Source: Amaurobius ferox
Lineage: Eukaryota > Arthropoda > Arachnida > Araneae > Amaurobiidae
Assembly: GCA_951213105.1 (NCBI GenBank)
Contig: OX578133.1
Coordinates: 138,241,203-138,305,202, forward strand
Length of the DNA: 64,000 nucleotides
Direction: 5' to 3'
Shown here piece by piece: positions 8,736 to 20,248 of the stretch. The position numbers and the translations under genes were made by a program. Under the pieces are notes generated by a model that was not told the DNA's origin, ran no database searches, and saw only the letters and a program-made list of their open reading frames with translations. Positions within the stretch are counted from its first letter, which is position 1, and every line of letters starts with the position of its first letter.

Positions 8736-11700
8736 CTGAAATATAGAATATAGAAGTCAACTAAATTTTTAAAGATATTGAAGCTGATAAAGTAAAACAT
8801 GAGCACTTTTTTTTTTATAGTCTCAAATAGGGTGATCTAGAAAATCTTGCTCCTCTTACAGCTAATTATTAATGCAAGAACAAAAAATGTAACCACTTAC
8901 CACTATAGACTTAAGTTAAGGTATATTAATAGTGGATAGTGCAACTCTTTCTACCTTGCCCTTTTAATACGAAGAGGAAGTTATATTTATCTCACTCCTT
9001 ACTAAAACTTAAGTCATTTAATTCATTGTAAAGTTATAGAGTATAAAAAGTTCAGTATATCTTTTTTGCCTTACAAAATGCTAAATGATGCTTTAGAACA
9101 GGCTTTTAAAAATGTATGTTAAGATCACTTGAAATCCTCCTCTCCCCCTCTATAACCAAACAGTTCCATCAAAAACAAGAAGACTTGCAACCAACTCCTA
9201 TAACAATGTCTTTCTTGCTTAATAACTATATATTTTCCAATGCTATTATAAAAATATTGATCATTAAACTGAAATAACATATTTGTACTGGCCATTGCCT
9301 TCCAAACTTTCAGTAAGGCAATTTTATTAACATTTAAGCTTCAAATATTTTTTAAGATTTATTAAAGCAAAATTAAATTAAATAAGTCTGGGGTAATAAA
9401 TGATATGAACAAAAATCAAACAAAATATATAAATTTGCAATATATATATTTTTTAAACCATCATGTGAACAACACACAATGAAGATTTCATAAATCATCA
9501 AATAGATTACCTAGAAAGAAAATCAAAAACCTTACTCAGAAAATTGCAGAGGATTTGTATACTGACAATATTCTTATGAAAGGTTCAAGATGAACATATT
9601 TTGATAAAAAAAAATAGTTGGAAATAACTATCCTAAATGTTGATCATAAGAAACTTCATAGTCAGGAAAAATGCATTTTATAGTGCAGTACAGAAAATGA
9701 TTAGAGGGTCCCAATCATTTACCAGATTCTTGAGTGTATGCTAAATCTGTATATTAGTAAATTCCACCCTGTTAAACAAACTCATTAGCATGGAATAGAC
9801 ATTAATTGCACTGTAATAGTAATTAAACTTACAAAGTGCTCCAATTTGAAAGTCTTTGCAATGATTGACTGCTGGACACAAGTTTGCTGACTTGACTAGT
9901 ATGCTTTAAAAAAAAAATCATAGGCATAGATGCCCAATCATAGAATTCCAAAATATTAAAAGAGGTTCAAGAATTCTATGATTGGGTCATGCTTATTTAT
10001 TGACTTAATAAGTATCTTCAGAATTAAGCACAAGAACTATACTATCAATAAGGAACATGGTAAATTATTAAATAAAGTAGAATGTTTCTGCAAAACAGGA
10101 TGATTGAAATTACCATATATGAATGCATTCATTTGCTCAAATATACTGTTATTAAAATAGTACTGTTGCTCAAATGAGAGGAGAGGCCCCATATGTGTAC
10201 AATCCTAGCCATACAGAAAATTTTATCTGTATAACATTTAACTAAATACTACTGATAAAAAAATATATAGTATAACCAACAGATTTGGAGAAAAGTAACC
10301 TGTAAACAGTATTTGGTGTTAAGGACAAAATTGCTTAATATTAAGAAACACAGCACAGATGGACAGTATTTTTTAAACACCCGGTAACTGTATCTTAAAT
10401 TGGAAATGAAAAACAAATCACTAACTCAAGCCCAATTAATTGTAATATACTTCAATCAAAAATTATTTATTCAAGTGTCTGGATTACCTATGAGATTAAA
10501 ATTTCACGAATTTATACACTACAGTTCATTTGATTATTAACCTACCATACGATTCACTGTACAAAACACAACTGAAGTCAATCTCTTTAAATTCCACATA
10601 CCATATCAAATATAAATTTAACTCTCTACTACAACTCTTCATTTACCCAACCAATCATACGATAGTAATCTAAAACGCGCAACAATCCTATTTTCTTTGG
10701 GAAGAAAGTTCTTCTCCCACATATTTTTTTTTCCGATTCAGCCTCATCCGTTAGGAAATTTTCTACTTTCTGGTTCCTGATAAAGCTTACATGATTTATT
10801 CGGTTTCTTCTCAAGCAGACGAATCAGACCACTGTTAACTGTTACTTTTGCGTTGTTTACGTTTATGATGTAAACAAGTTGATTCTTAAAGAAAGCGAAC
10901 ATCCCAAAGCCATTTCTCAGTCAGTCAGTCTTAAAAGAATTTTTAGTGACTTTAATGGTTGTAGCAAAAAATATGGTTACTGTATCCAAATAAATAAAAT
11001 CAAGAATTTCTATATCCCAAAGTTTTTCACAGTCAAGTCAAGTAAATTATGCCCCCTTATAAAAAATTTAACTCACCAGGATATAAGAAAATGTAAATTA
11101 AAACTAAATATGTCCGTATACATGCCAAACTACGATTATGTTTAGTTTGGTGCATTCATTTGATCTAATTTATGTTTCAGAAATTGCAGATTTTATGTAT
11201 TAAGCATTTTATGCATACTAAAATTTTAGCAAATCGTTTAAAAACTTGTGTATTGAATTTGAATATATGTAAGATTAATATACTTCTTAAAAGTGCGTTA
11301 ATTAAAAGGATTTTAATAGGCACTTATACGTAATTGTAGGAATGTGGTTTGATTTTTTTATTATTATTATTATTATTTAAACATACATCAATTAATATTA
11401 TTCAATGAAATGTGTTGAAAAGTATTTTAAAATAAACTATGTAACTCGTTATTTTTTTCTATTAATTTACATATCATGCACATGTATTTTTTAAACATTT
11501 GATAAACAAACCCATTAGCACTCCAACATTTATAACCATTGCCTTACCCCTTTCTGATATGCTGGCTATGCCAATGCTTTTGCTGTAAAAAGTTGTTACA
11601 ATGCCATGACATGTTGTTAATTCTCATTTTGCTACATCAAGAAAAATATAGACTTCATTGGATTGGAATATTTAATTATTTAAATTTTGCTTGCTACCGT

Positions 11701-11740
11701 CCTTATTGATATTAGGTATAAGTGATGAAATATAATAAAT
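8736..11740. other. Upstream intron and 5' region of NAPE-PLD; no coding exon seen
   Basis: The acceptor at 8736 implies at least one further 5' UTR exon upstream on the minus strand, in this interval or beyond. Around 10630-10930 the base composition is less AT-biased, with GTTTAC/GTAAAC motifs (10854-10876) and three overlapping TCAGTC motifs (10917-10929) that fit the arthropod initiator consensus. A divergent promoter shared with NANS could lie here, but nothing proves it. The rest is AT-rich with no recognised element besides the hairpin at 9933-9986. Confidence 0.4.
9933..9986. repeat. Perfect 16-bp inverted repeat with 22-nt loop
   Basis: CCCAATCATAGAATTC at 9933-9948 is the exact reverse complement of 9971-9986. 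The flanks (GCATAGATG and TCATGC) extend the pairing imperfectly. It may be the relic of a miniature transposon or a structured RNA in the NAPE-PLD 5' region. Confidence 0.8.
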
Positions 11741-11744
11741 GGGG

Positions 11745-12035
11745 TGAAAGGATTTACCCTTTACCTCTACACTGTCTCTATGTTCCATACTCATCCTTAC
11801 AAAAATGTCATCCTTGAAAGAAATAAGGATTCATCTTCCTAAAATTTGACAAATATACTGGATATAAAGTATAACATATGGTTATAGCATGACATCACAC
11901 CGCCCCGTTATAAGGGCAATCACATTGTAAACAAGGAGTGTTATTTTAATGCTCAACTTCCATCGTTAAAAAATAGTCTGTTTACTTATGTTCAGAATGT
12001 ATGTTCTATATTTAGTTGTCTATTAAACAAAAATG
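11745..12035. repeat. Dispersed repeat R, uninterrupted copy
   Basis: It contains CTCTATGTTCCATACTCATC, GAAATAAGGATTCA, TTATAAGGGC, GTGTTATTTTAATGCT and ATGTTCAGAATGTATGTT in that order. The first half recurs at 12965-13131 and the second half at 15657-15760. The second copy was therefore split by the insertion at 13132-15656. Confidence 0.75.
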
Positions 12036-12661
12036 TTTACAGAATGCAAAAGTCAGTATTCTACAGAATTTAATTTTTTTAGTCGAAAGAGCAGAACTGT
12101 ATAACACATGCATTACTAAACATTCAAATAGTAGTATACTTTCATGCATTTCAGTCATTACAGTGCTGCCGAAAACAAAGTTTGTCATTTTAAGTTGTTA
12201 TATAGATTTTTTATAATTTTCATTTTTATGGAGGCTAATTGGATTAATCTTAGTAACAAAGTGATGTCTTTCTGCCCTTCAAACTACCAAAGAACTGTAT
12301 CATACCCTTAAGAGCTTCTTCTGCTGTAAGAATATCATTAAGTTCAACCTCTTAATCACTTCCAGAATCTTACACTTTAATGTTCTCATTAGTTTTTGTT
12401 CATCAGCGAGAACTTGGCAGATTAATTCCTTATAACTAGGGTTCACTATACTAGTTACTTAAAATTATATAAAGTTTATAAACAGGTAACTTCAACCGAG
12501 GGATACACATAAATTGAAAATTTAATAACAGTAAAATTTTCAGTAGAAATTTGTTTAATGAAATCATGATTTTGCAGATAGAGATAAAAAAATCAAAATA
12601 TGAATTTCAAAACAGAGAAAAGTCAAATAAAAACTTATAACATGAAAATTGCTACATTATA

Positions 12662-12694
12662 CAAGAAATATAATCTAATAGATTATATTTCTTG
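12662..12694. repeat. Perfect 33-bp AT-rich palindrome
   Basis: CAAGAAATATAATCT (12662-12676), a 3-nt spacer, and its exact reverse complement at 12680-12694. The loop is too short for a typical microRNA precursor; a cruciform or a foldback scar is more likely. Confidence 0.85.
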
Positions 12695-12964
12695 TTTACA
12701 AATTGCAAATAGCATTCACAAGAGATAGATTTCTGATCTTATCACCCGATACACTAAAATGTATGCTACTGCAAGACACTAATATATTTGCTAGTTGTAA
12801 AAACTAATATGCTTGTAACATTTGGAACCAATATATTTGTGGGTTGTAAAATCTAATATATTTGCTATAATATACTGCAAAATGCATAGTAAATGATGTG
12901 CCTAAAAGTATAGTTAAATAACAGTTATTATGTTTTAGAAAATTTTAAGTGCCTTATTTTGTAT

Positions 12965-13131
12965 GTTATACCTAGTCACACGTCTCTCTTCACAATCTCT
13001 ATGTTTCATACTCATCCTTGAAGGAAATAAGGATTCACCGTTCCTAAAACTTGAGAAATGTACAGGATATTAGTAACATATGGATATAATGGGACATCTA
13101 ACCACCCATGTTATAAGGGCTGTCGTATTAT
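12965..13131. repeat. Dispersed repeat R, left half of the split copy
   Basis: It matches about the first 170 bp of 11745-12035 (TCTCTATGTTTCATACTCATCC, GAAATAAGGATTCACC, TTATAAGGGCTGTCG) and stops at CGTATTAT (13124-13131), the target duplication of the hAT that follows. Confidence 0.7.
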
Positions 13132-14125
13132 GAGTGGTGTAGCAAGAGTGTAGATCACCCAGGGACATAAATAAATTTGTGCCTATTCTAAAATATGCTG
13201 CAATAGAATATGCTAGAATAATTATTATATGTTAATCAATCAAGCATCATCATCTTTATTCCAGTATACACTTTTTAATTTTGTTAATTACTTTCAAGCA
13301 TAATTTTTAACTGTTGTTTTTAAAATATAAATTTCAGTTTTCTGTTAGAACAATTTTAATTTTAAGATGTAAATATTGATGAAATAAAAAAATATATAAA
13401 GTTATTATTTTTAAAACTATTATATACATGTATATTTTTAATATGAGTTATAGTAAACACATCTTTCTAAACACTGCACAATATGGGAGCACTGAAGAAC
13501 AACAAATACATTAAATCAAATTATAAAATTATTACAAATATATCTGAATAAAAATTAAAATTTTAACAAAAGCCTCTCTTACTGAATGTTTGTATTGCAA
13601 AAATGTCTCTAAACTCAATAGTCACTTCATTACTTCTGATAACAAAGAACGGGTGATCATATTTTATAACATTAATGTGTTTGAGAATATAGAAATGAAG
13701 TATATGTACTGAGAAGCTTTTTTCCCTACTAGTTATCAATAAAAATATAATTGAAATCATTCATTCTTTTTTAAAATAATTGAATGTATAAGTATTATTG
13801 CAGTTCCAATTATATCTCACTTTTAAAGGAATGATGCAAGTGCTAAATACAACAAGCACAATTCTGTAGATTCTTATTATTATATATTTTGTTTAAAAGT
13901 GTTAAAAAGGATTTCAGTTAAAATAGACAGAAATTCAATTAGTATTCTTTATTTTGATTTAAATTTACAAAAATTTAATAATTAAAAAGATCTGACACTA
14001 AAATAATTTATTTTAAAATTAAGTTATAAACTTATATATTCACATCTATGCTTGAAGTTCCTGTGGCAGAAACTGGAGCTTTATGAAAAATGTAAACATT
14101 TTGAACGCTTATACATCCTAACCTA

Positions 14126-14126
14126 A

Positions 14127-14157
<31 letters not shown>

Positions 14158-14161
14158 TTTT
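14126..14161. repeat. TA dinucleotide run followed by poly-T
   Basis: About 24 bp of alternating TA followed by about 14 T, inside the hAT at 13132-15656. Confidence 0.9.
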
Positions 14162-14390
14162 TGTCGGATATAAGGTGCAGATTATGAATATGTAAAAATA
14201 ATTTCAAAATTTTATTACTTTGAACATTTCTTTTGAAAACTCAAGTATCTGTTGGAGAGAGTGTTTTTTATTTTTCTTACTTTCACTCGAAACATCTTTG
14301 AAACTATAAAAAATAGATACAAATATTAAGCTACAAAAATATGCATTAGGAAATTTAGTTTCAAATTATATATTTATTTGTTTAAAAGAA

Positions 14391-14428
14391 AGTTTCGAAG
14401 AGTTTCGAAAGTTTCGAAGAGTTTCGAA
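14391..14428. repeat. AGTTTCGAA minisatellite
   Basis: AGTTTCGAAG and AGTTTCGAA alternate, giving two 19-bp units. A degenerate extension runs to about 14450. Each unit holds the palindrome TTCGAA. Confidence 0.9.
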
Positions 14429-15656
14429 AGTTTTAAAGATAGTTTTCGAATAATCATGTTATCAAGTTAAAGAAGATTGAAATTTTTCAGTTTTCAAGTT
14501 TATAATACTTATGTTTCAAAAACTCAAAGCACTAGCTACAAATAAAAGCAAGAATTTGTATGTCTTTAAAAGCCTACACGTGTCTATAATTGGATGTTAG
14601 ATTGAGCCCTTAGTTTTCTAAGTATAGTGGTTATAATTTTGATATTTTAGTATTTTACTTTGGGTTTTCCAATGGATGGGAAAACTGTAATATTTAAAAT
14701 GTTATGAGTGTTACATCTCAATGTGTTTACGTACTCCTTGGGGAAATATTAATTCACAGGCACAAGATATTTTGTTTTATTTTTAAAAAAACAAAGAAGT
14801 TAAATTAACTTGGGTATTCTTAAGATGTTTAATGATTATTGAGGTTTGAACAGAATCAATGGAAATATACATATTTGCATTCCACCAGGTAAGTTTATAC
14901 ATTAACCTGAATCAAAAATCTTGTCAGATATATTGTATAAGTAATTAATTTATATACTGCCAAGTAAGTTAATAAAATAATGTAGTAGTAACCATAAACA
15001 TAGTAATAGATAGAAGGCATTTACATCTCTGCCTAAAACTTGACAATCATTAATTCCCAGAGCAATGACAGAAATCTGCATAAGCTTCAGTAATGGTGGA
15101 CTGAGTTCCGTAAATAATAGATTGGTTGCCCAAATCCTTACCAGTAAATTTATGCTCTTATATGCCCAATAGAGTATATCTATAGACCTCCACACTCAGG
15201 AGTTGATAAAAATCTGAACATCTGAGCCACCACAGAGTTTGACAACGGCATCCCTATAGTTGATGAATTGGCCATATAATCCTTTAATGTCTGGTAACCA
15301 ACAATTAGCCAATTTGTAAATAGTCTAGCCATTGACTGAACAAAACTGTCACCTATCTTCTTGGCTATATACAATACCTATATGTACTGTTTCCTGTTTC
15401 AATAAATGTTGTAAGTGGTGTGTATGGTCTGGTTATGTAAAATAGATAAACAAAATAAGGACAAAACAAAATGAAAACAAAATTGGGAATTTAAAATTGA
15501 ATTGGGAATATCTGCATTTATTTTATTTTTTTCAAACTTGATTTGCAGAGTCTGTTAACATATTTAAAAAAAGATCAAATTTATTTTTTGGCACCCTTCA
15601 TACATTGGCACCAAAGGACAGATGTCCCCTCACCCCCCCTCCTCACTACACCACTA

Positions 15657-15760
15657 CATATTATAAACATGGTGTGTTATTTTAATGCTTGACTTTCAGT
15701 GTTAAAAAATTGTCTGTTTATTTATGTTCAGAATGTATGTTTTACATTTAGTTACTAGAA
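15657..15760. repeat. Dispersed repeat R, right half of the split copy
   Basis: ATATTATAAACATGG, GTGTTATTTTAATGCTTGAC and TTATGTTCAGAATGTATGTT match the second half of 11745-12035. With 12965-13131 it rebuilds one complete copy around the hAT. Confidence 0.7.
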
Positions 15761-16239
15761 ACTGTACCTGGTAAGGGATTAATTGAATTCATTTATTAAT
15801 TTTTTCAAAAGGCTTAGTCACCCGCTGCACAAGCGCATGCTTAAATTTCAAAAAACACACAAGAACCACTTGCTCGCCCTAAATAAGCACCTTATCCCAC
15901 CTTAGACCACTGCTCGGGTAATAAGCTTCTTTGATTCATCCCAAATATGTATTTCATCCTTTGTGTGAGCATCATACACGTTAAATATGCTTTTTTGATA
16001 CACCCTATATAAGATCCTATGATTCACTACATAAGAGCCTTTGATTAAAATCCATTTTCTAAGTGGAAGAGAATTTTTCAATCTTTCCAATAATGTCAAA
16101 ATAGAAACTCTTAATATTTTCAGTCGCTATCATTGGATAATATTTTCAGTTGCTAAAAAACTGATTTCTGTGAAAGTGGCTCAAAAGTATGCGGAATTAT
16201 GCTAAAATATAACTCAAAAAATAATTCAAATTTTTAAAA

Positions 16240-16376
16240 AGCAGCACCAAGGTGCACCTTTCTGGGTCCTGCAGTACATGTGTACCAAATGTCATGACTG
16301 TTTGTCCTTAAGATTTTCTGCTACAGATGAACAAACAAACAAATAGCCAGACATCTTCCTTTATTATTATAGAAAA
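16240..16376. repeat. Dispersed repeat ending CATCTTCCTTTATTATTATAG
   Basis: It carries CCAAGGTGCACCTTTC, GGGTCCTGCAGTAC, CTGCTACAGATGAACAAAC and then ACATCTTCCTTTATTATTAT. Related pieces lie at 44640-44745 (CCAAGGTGCACCTTCC) and, inverted, at 62405-62500 (AATAAAGGAAGATGTCTG). It looks like the 3' end of a dispersed transposon family; I cannot assign the family. Confidence 0.6.
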
Positions 16377-16837
16377 AAATAACATTTTGATCAATTTAAA
16401 AATTGGCTGACCTGATCAATGTAAATCTTTTCTTTGCAATAAACTCTGTGGACTACACAACAATTTTTATCTAAACTGCTTGATATTTAGTTTAAAAAAA
16501 AAAAATTATTCATCTTGCTCCAAATATGCTGGATATATTACATAGCATCAGTGAATCTGTTCTGTTCTTGTTAGACCTCATCAACCCTAAATGGCTGTTA
16601 ACTGTACTAGCAGCGAGAAAACTTGTTATATGCTGTTAATTTTCTAATCTAATATACAGTTTTCATGTAGTATTAGCAGGTTTTATTATGAAAAAAAAGT
16701 GATTTAATTAGTAGTTAAATTGATCGATAGCCATCCATTTTTTAAAATTAACATTTATAGAAGTATGTCAATACCTAAGTTATCTATAAAACATTAAAGA
16801 ATTATTTTCTTCTTTTATATTTGTATAATTCATTTAG

Positions 16838-16917
16838 AACTCTGGATCAGGACTGGGCAGGATTTATACTCTATTGACAAGTTACAACTCTGTACAAAGA
16901 TGGATGATTATTTTGCA
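16838..16917 (+). CDS. NANS: NANS coding exon 1 (start codon; MDDYFA)
   Basis: ATG at 16900 in the context CAAAGATGG opens six codons, MDDYFA, up to the donor GTATGT at 16918. This joins in phase 0 to exon 2, so the protein starts MDDYFA-PSFEIAPGRHVG, in line with the short N-terminus of the human enzyme. A candidate acceptor TCATTTAG ends at 16837, so the exon may begin at 16838 and an untranslated exon may lie upstream. The exon is tiny and lacks homology of its own. The call rests on position, phase, donor and start context. Confidence 0.75.
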
Positions 16918-17191
16918 GTATGTATTTTTATTTGGACTTTTGTGTTTCAACTCAGATTGATCTTTCTGAATAGAGCATTTAGATTCATTCTTTTAAAATT
17001 GTATTTGGTAATAAATTAATTCATGGACAAAAATGAGAAGTAAAATTTTTTGTTGATAACATTTTAGCACCATTTTGGAAGCTCAGACATGCACATACAG
17101 GCAAGATGGCTCTGCTCAACCACATATGTATAAATTTTATTGCATTACTATTTTTTAATTTACTCAGTTTGTTATATTCTATTTTGTTTAG

Positions 17192-17317
17192 CCAAGCTTT
17201 GAAATTGCACCAGGAAGACATGTTGGAAAAAACTTTCCATGTTTTATTATTGCTGAAATTGGACAAAATCATCAAGGAGATCTTGAATTAGCAAAGAAGC
17301 TTATTTTATGTGCTAAA
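17192..17317 (+). CDS. NANS: NANS coding exon 2 (residues 7-48)
   Basis: Acceptor TTTTGTTTAG ends at 17191 and donor GTAAAA starts at 17318; 42 codons, phase 0 at both sides. It encodes the first barrel strand, PCFIIAEIGQNHQGD, whose Glu and Asn are invariant in sialic acid synthases, followed by LELAKKLILCAK. It pairs with exon 3, starting ECGVDCVKFQ, exactly as in the human protein. Confidence 0.95.
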
Positions 17318-17935
17318 GTAAAATATCTTGATTTTGTAATTCAGTAGTAATAGAGTATTTCTATGTTTTAATACATTTTAGTAAATTGTATTAACATTTG
17401 TTTAATTTTTCTCTATATTTATCTTTATTAATTTTGCATTAATTTTTAAGAACCTTTATTGATTTGGCATTAATTTTTACTATTAATTTATCATCTATTG
17501 TACAGTTATTTTATAAAGCTTATTATTGCATTTATATTTTATACAGAGCATTGATCATTGGAAATATTTTTTGATATCCAGTATTTTTTTTAGAAACGTA
17601 TAATATTTAAATTTAGTCATGTATTTAACAAAATTATCAGATTTCTTATGTAATTTGGACCAGGTTGTATTCACATTTAATATGAGGGTCAGCATTAGAC
17701 CTAGGAAAGTGTATCATCTATTCAAATTCCTTTCAAAATTGTTTAATAATTTTTTTTTTTCTTGGCATATACAGGCCCACATGTAAATTTAAATGTCTTT
17801 TTCATATTTAAACATTTTTAAATTTAGAAGTTATATTGAATGATCACATTGTCTTCATATTACTTATTGCCAGAGCTGCCGACAGGAGGAAGGGGACAAA
17901 GAGATGCATTGCACAGGAGATTAGGGGGTACAGAC

Positions 17936-20248
17936 AGGCCCGGATTAAGACCACTGGGGGCCCTGGAGCTGGGAAAAATATGGGGCCCCATTAAAAAAGA
18001 AAATTTTTAAGGTTTAGTTATTGTGAACCGAAACGAATCTACTGAGTACTGACTACGACTACGGCTTTTAAGAAGAACTTTCTGGATTATGTTGTAAAAA
18101 ACACTTAACAAAAAGTAATTTTTTTAAATTTACAATACGCAGTAACTTTTTTATTTTGTTTCGAAATGTAATATAAAAGTAAGGCATACACAGTAGTATT
18201 TAAAAGGCTTTTTTTCTACACTTTGCTGATGCAAAATTTTTTGATAAGTTCTTTGAAATGCACTTTTCGCAAGAACGTGGACTCAATTGACAACAGGGCT
18301 AAATAGTTCAGCTTCTCTTCCCTCATAGTTGTGCGAGTTGGAGATTTTATCCACTTCAACTTTAAAAAAGAGCGCTCTCCTGTACAATTTGTTACAAATA
18401 TACATAAATAAATTTTGAAAGCCACACAAACATTGGGAAAACTTCTTTTAAGTTGTTCTTGTAAATCAGCTTCAGCAAATCCGCAGCAACCATTCTTGCT
18501 CAGTCACCTCGTTTCTTATATAAAAATCCTTTTATATACAAAGCAAATTGTTTAAATTCATCATAAAAGTTTAAATCAATGTCACTATTGTACTTCACAA
18601 AAAAGTCACTGCATGCCTTTTCCAGATCATCTTCCCTGAGATCTGCAAACTCAGTCAAAAAGCCAAACCTCTCATACAGTTCCATGTACTTATCCTTTCT
18701 CATTCGTAACTCAGAAACTAATTTGTCTATTATGTAGTAGAACATTTTGACGTGGACTTTGTTGCTTCCAATTAAAAAGGTTTCTGCTGATGGGCTCTCA
18801 TCTGAAAACTTCTTTTTGACTACTTTTCTTCTGATTTCATCCTTGTACTTTTGTTGTCCACTTTCCTCCTTTGCCTTTCTTTCAAAATCTTCAAATTTGT
18901 CTCGCAATGAAAATATTTCCAAAGATAAAGTTTCAAGCAACTTAACAGCCTCTGCTAGTTCCATTCCTTCACATTGCAGATATTTACTTGTCTTGTCAAT
19001 CTCTTTCAAAATTGTGTCCCACAGCAATGCCATAAAATGCATTTCAAGTGATGTCATCTTCTTTACAAGTTGATTTGCATCTCTTTTTGTCTCTGTGCTT
19101 TCAGATGGGTCCACCCCAATCTCTCGGAAAACTTCTTTTATAACTTCATAGCACTTTCTGACGACAGCACATGCGTCACCATTAGCGGACCATCGAGTTC
19201 CTAATAGCGTTTTGAGAGTTTCAGTAGTGGCAGAGTTTTCTTTTACTTTGGAGGTCAAGCAATTCCAACAACGGGGTGTTCCGCTGAAGAAATTGTACAA
19301 GAACTGGAGTAGGGTAAAAAAATCTGAAGTGTTTCGGCAACATTCCACAGCAGTTTTCCCTACCAGTTTTCCCTACTAGTTTCTTCACTGACATGTGCAC
19401 TTTCACTTGCCACAGGTGCATTGGTTTCGGTATTTGCAGTGATGAGAGCATCGGCAGCCACACTCGTTGCTCCAGCTTCATCATCGTCAGACAAAATAAA
19501 ATTTAAGAGGCTACTCTGGTTCCTTGATTCTCTCTCCAGTCTAGTCGCTTTTACCTTTTGCTTATTTACTCCACTTTCATAAATATGCTTCATTTCTAAT
19601 GGAATTCCAAAGGTCCTTCATCGTTTGCTTCTTAATTATAAATTACAATCCATAAAACTCTGCTCTGAATCCCTATTTGGCATTACCCAACACAGCAAAC
19701 AAAGAAAGCAGAACCTGCTGTAGTGGCAGCTAGATCTATTTTAAGTGCGGAAATATAAACACGCTATTGTTAACTCTTAATGTTTCTGCCCTCCCCTCCA
19801 GAGGTCAGCACAGTCTTCTTCCCTCCCTTCCCCAATCAGCATACAGCCACTCGCTTCAGTATGAGTCATTGGCTTATAGTACAGGCAAAACAGAGTACGG
19901 TTTTTGTAAGGAACAAACTTTGAAACAAATTTCAAGTACTTTTAATTCAATTACTTATTAGTATATTATAATTACGGATAATTTAGGGGGTCTCACAATG
20001 AAAAAATGTTACGTTATCTTTATGATGGGGGCTTTATCTCAACATTTTCAAAGAGGTCTCTAAATTATATAGGAGTGAGTGACTCATGCCATTTTTTAAA
20101 ACTTTTATGTTGAAATGTTTTTTTAGTAATTTTTAAACTTTTATGTTGAAATGTTTTAAAAAGTAATTTTTAAAAAGTCTTTGGGGCCCCCTTGGTCACG
20201 GAGCCCTGGAGCGATCGATCCAACCGCTCCGCCCTTAATGCAGCCCTG
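17936..20248 (-). mobile_element. hAT element with 8-bp target duplication, internally deleted
   Basis: GTACAGAC at 17928-17935 and 20249-20256 flanks an element whose ends read AGGCCCGGATTAAG on the left and, inverted, CAGGGCTGCATTAAG on the right. One terminal C seems lost on the left. The length is 2313 bp. The transposase remnants run on the minus strand (18200-19593). It sits in NANS intron 2 and is transcribed antisense to the host gene. Confidence 0.85.
18200..19593 (-). pseudogene. hAT transposase remnant (ZMYM-like/DUF4371 type)
   Basis: A 77-codon N-terminal piece (19593-19360) reads ESGVNKQKVKATRLERESRN then an acidic Ser-rich stretch. It is followed out of frame by 282 codons (19348-18500) with FFSGTPRCWNCL, LLGTRWSANGDACAVV and a helical Lys/Glu-rich region. 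A C-terminal piece (18425-18216) holds the hAT dimerisation signature NCTGERSFLKLKWIKSP. The zinc-finger and first catalytic segments expected between the N-terminal piece and FFSGTPRCWN are missing, so a central deletion joined the ends. A stop and frame changes separate the last two parts. It is not functional. Confidence 0.85.

Larger units (their letters stand above)
13132..15656. mobile_element. hAT-like element, non-autonomous, splitting repeat R
   Basis: The left end GAGTGGTGTAG and the right end CTACACCACTA are inverted, and the flanks CGTATTAT (13124-13131) and CATATTAT (15657-15664) form an 8-bp duplication with one mismatch, as expected for hAT. The right end also has GGCACCCTTC, GGACAGATGTCCCCTC and a C-rich run, common near hAT termini. 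The flanking sequence reads continuously as repeat R across the insertion. Inside are a (TA)n-poly-T run (14126-14161), a GTTTCGAA minisatellite (14391-14428) and two short minus-strand open frames at 14950-15374 that I do not recognise. No transposase domain is visible. Confidence 0.75.

Noticed and set aside
15902..16099. 65-codon minus-strand frame
   Set aside because: No domain and no neighbouring support; probably chance or an unrecognised old repeat.
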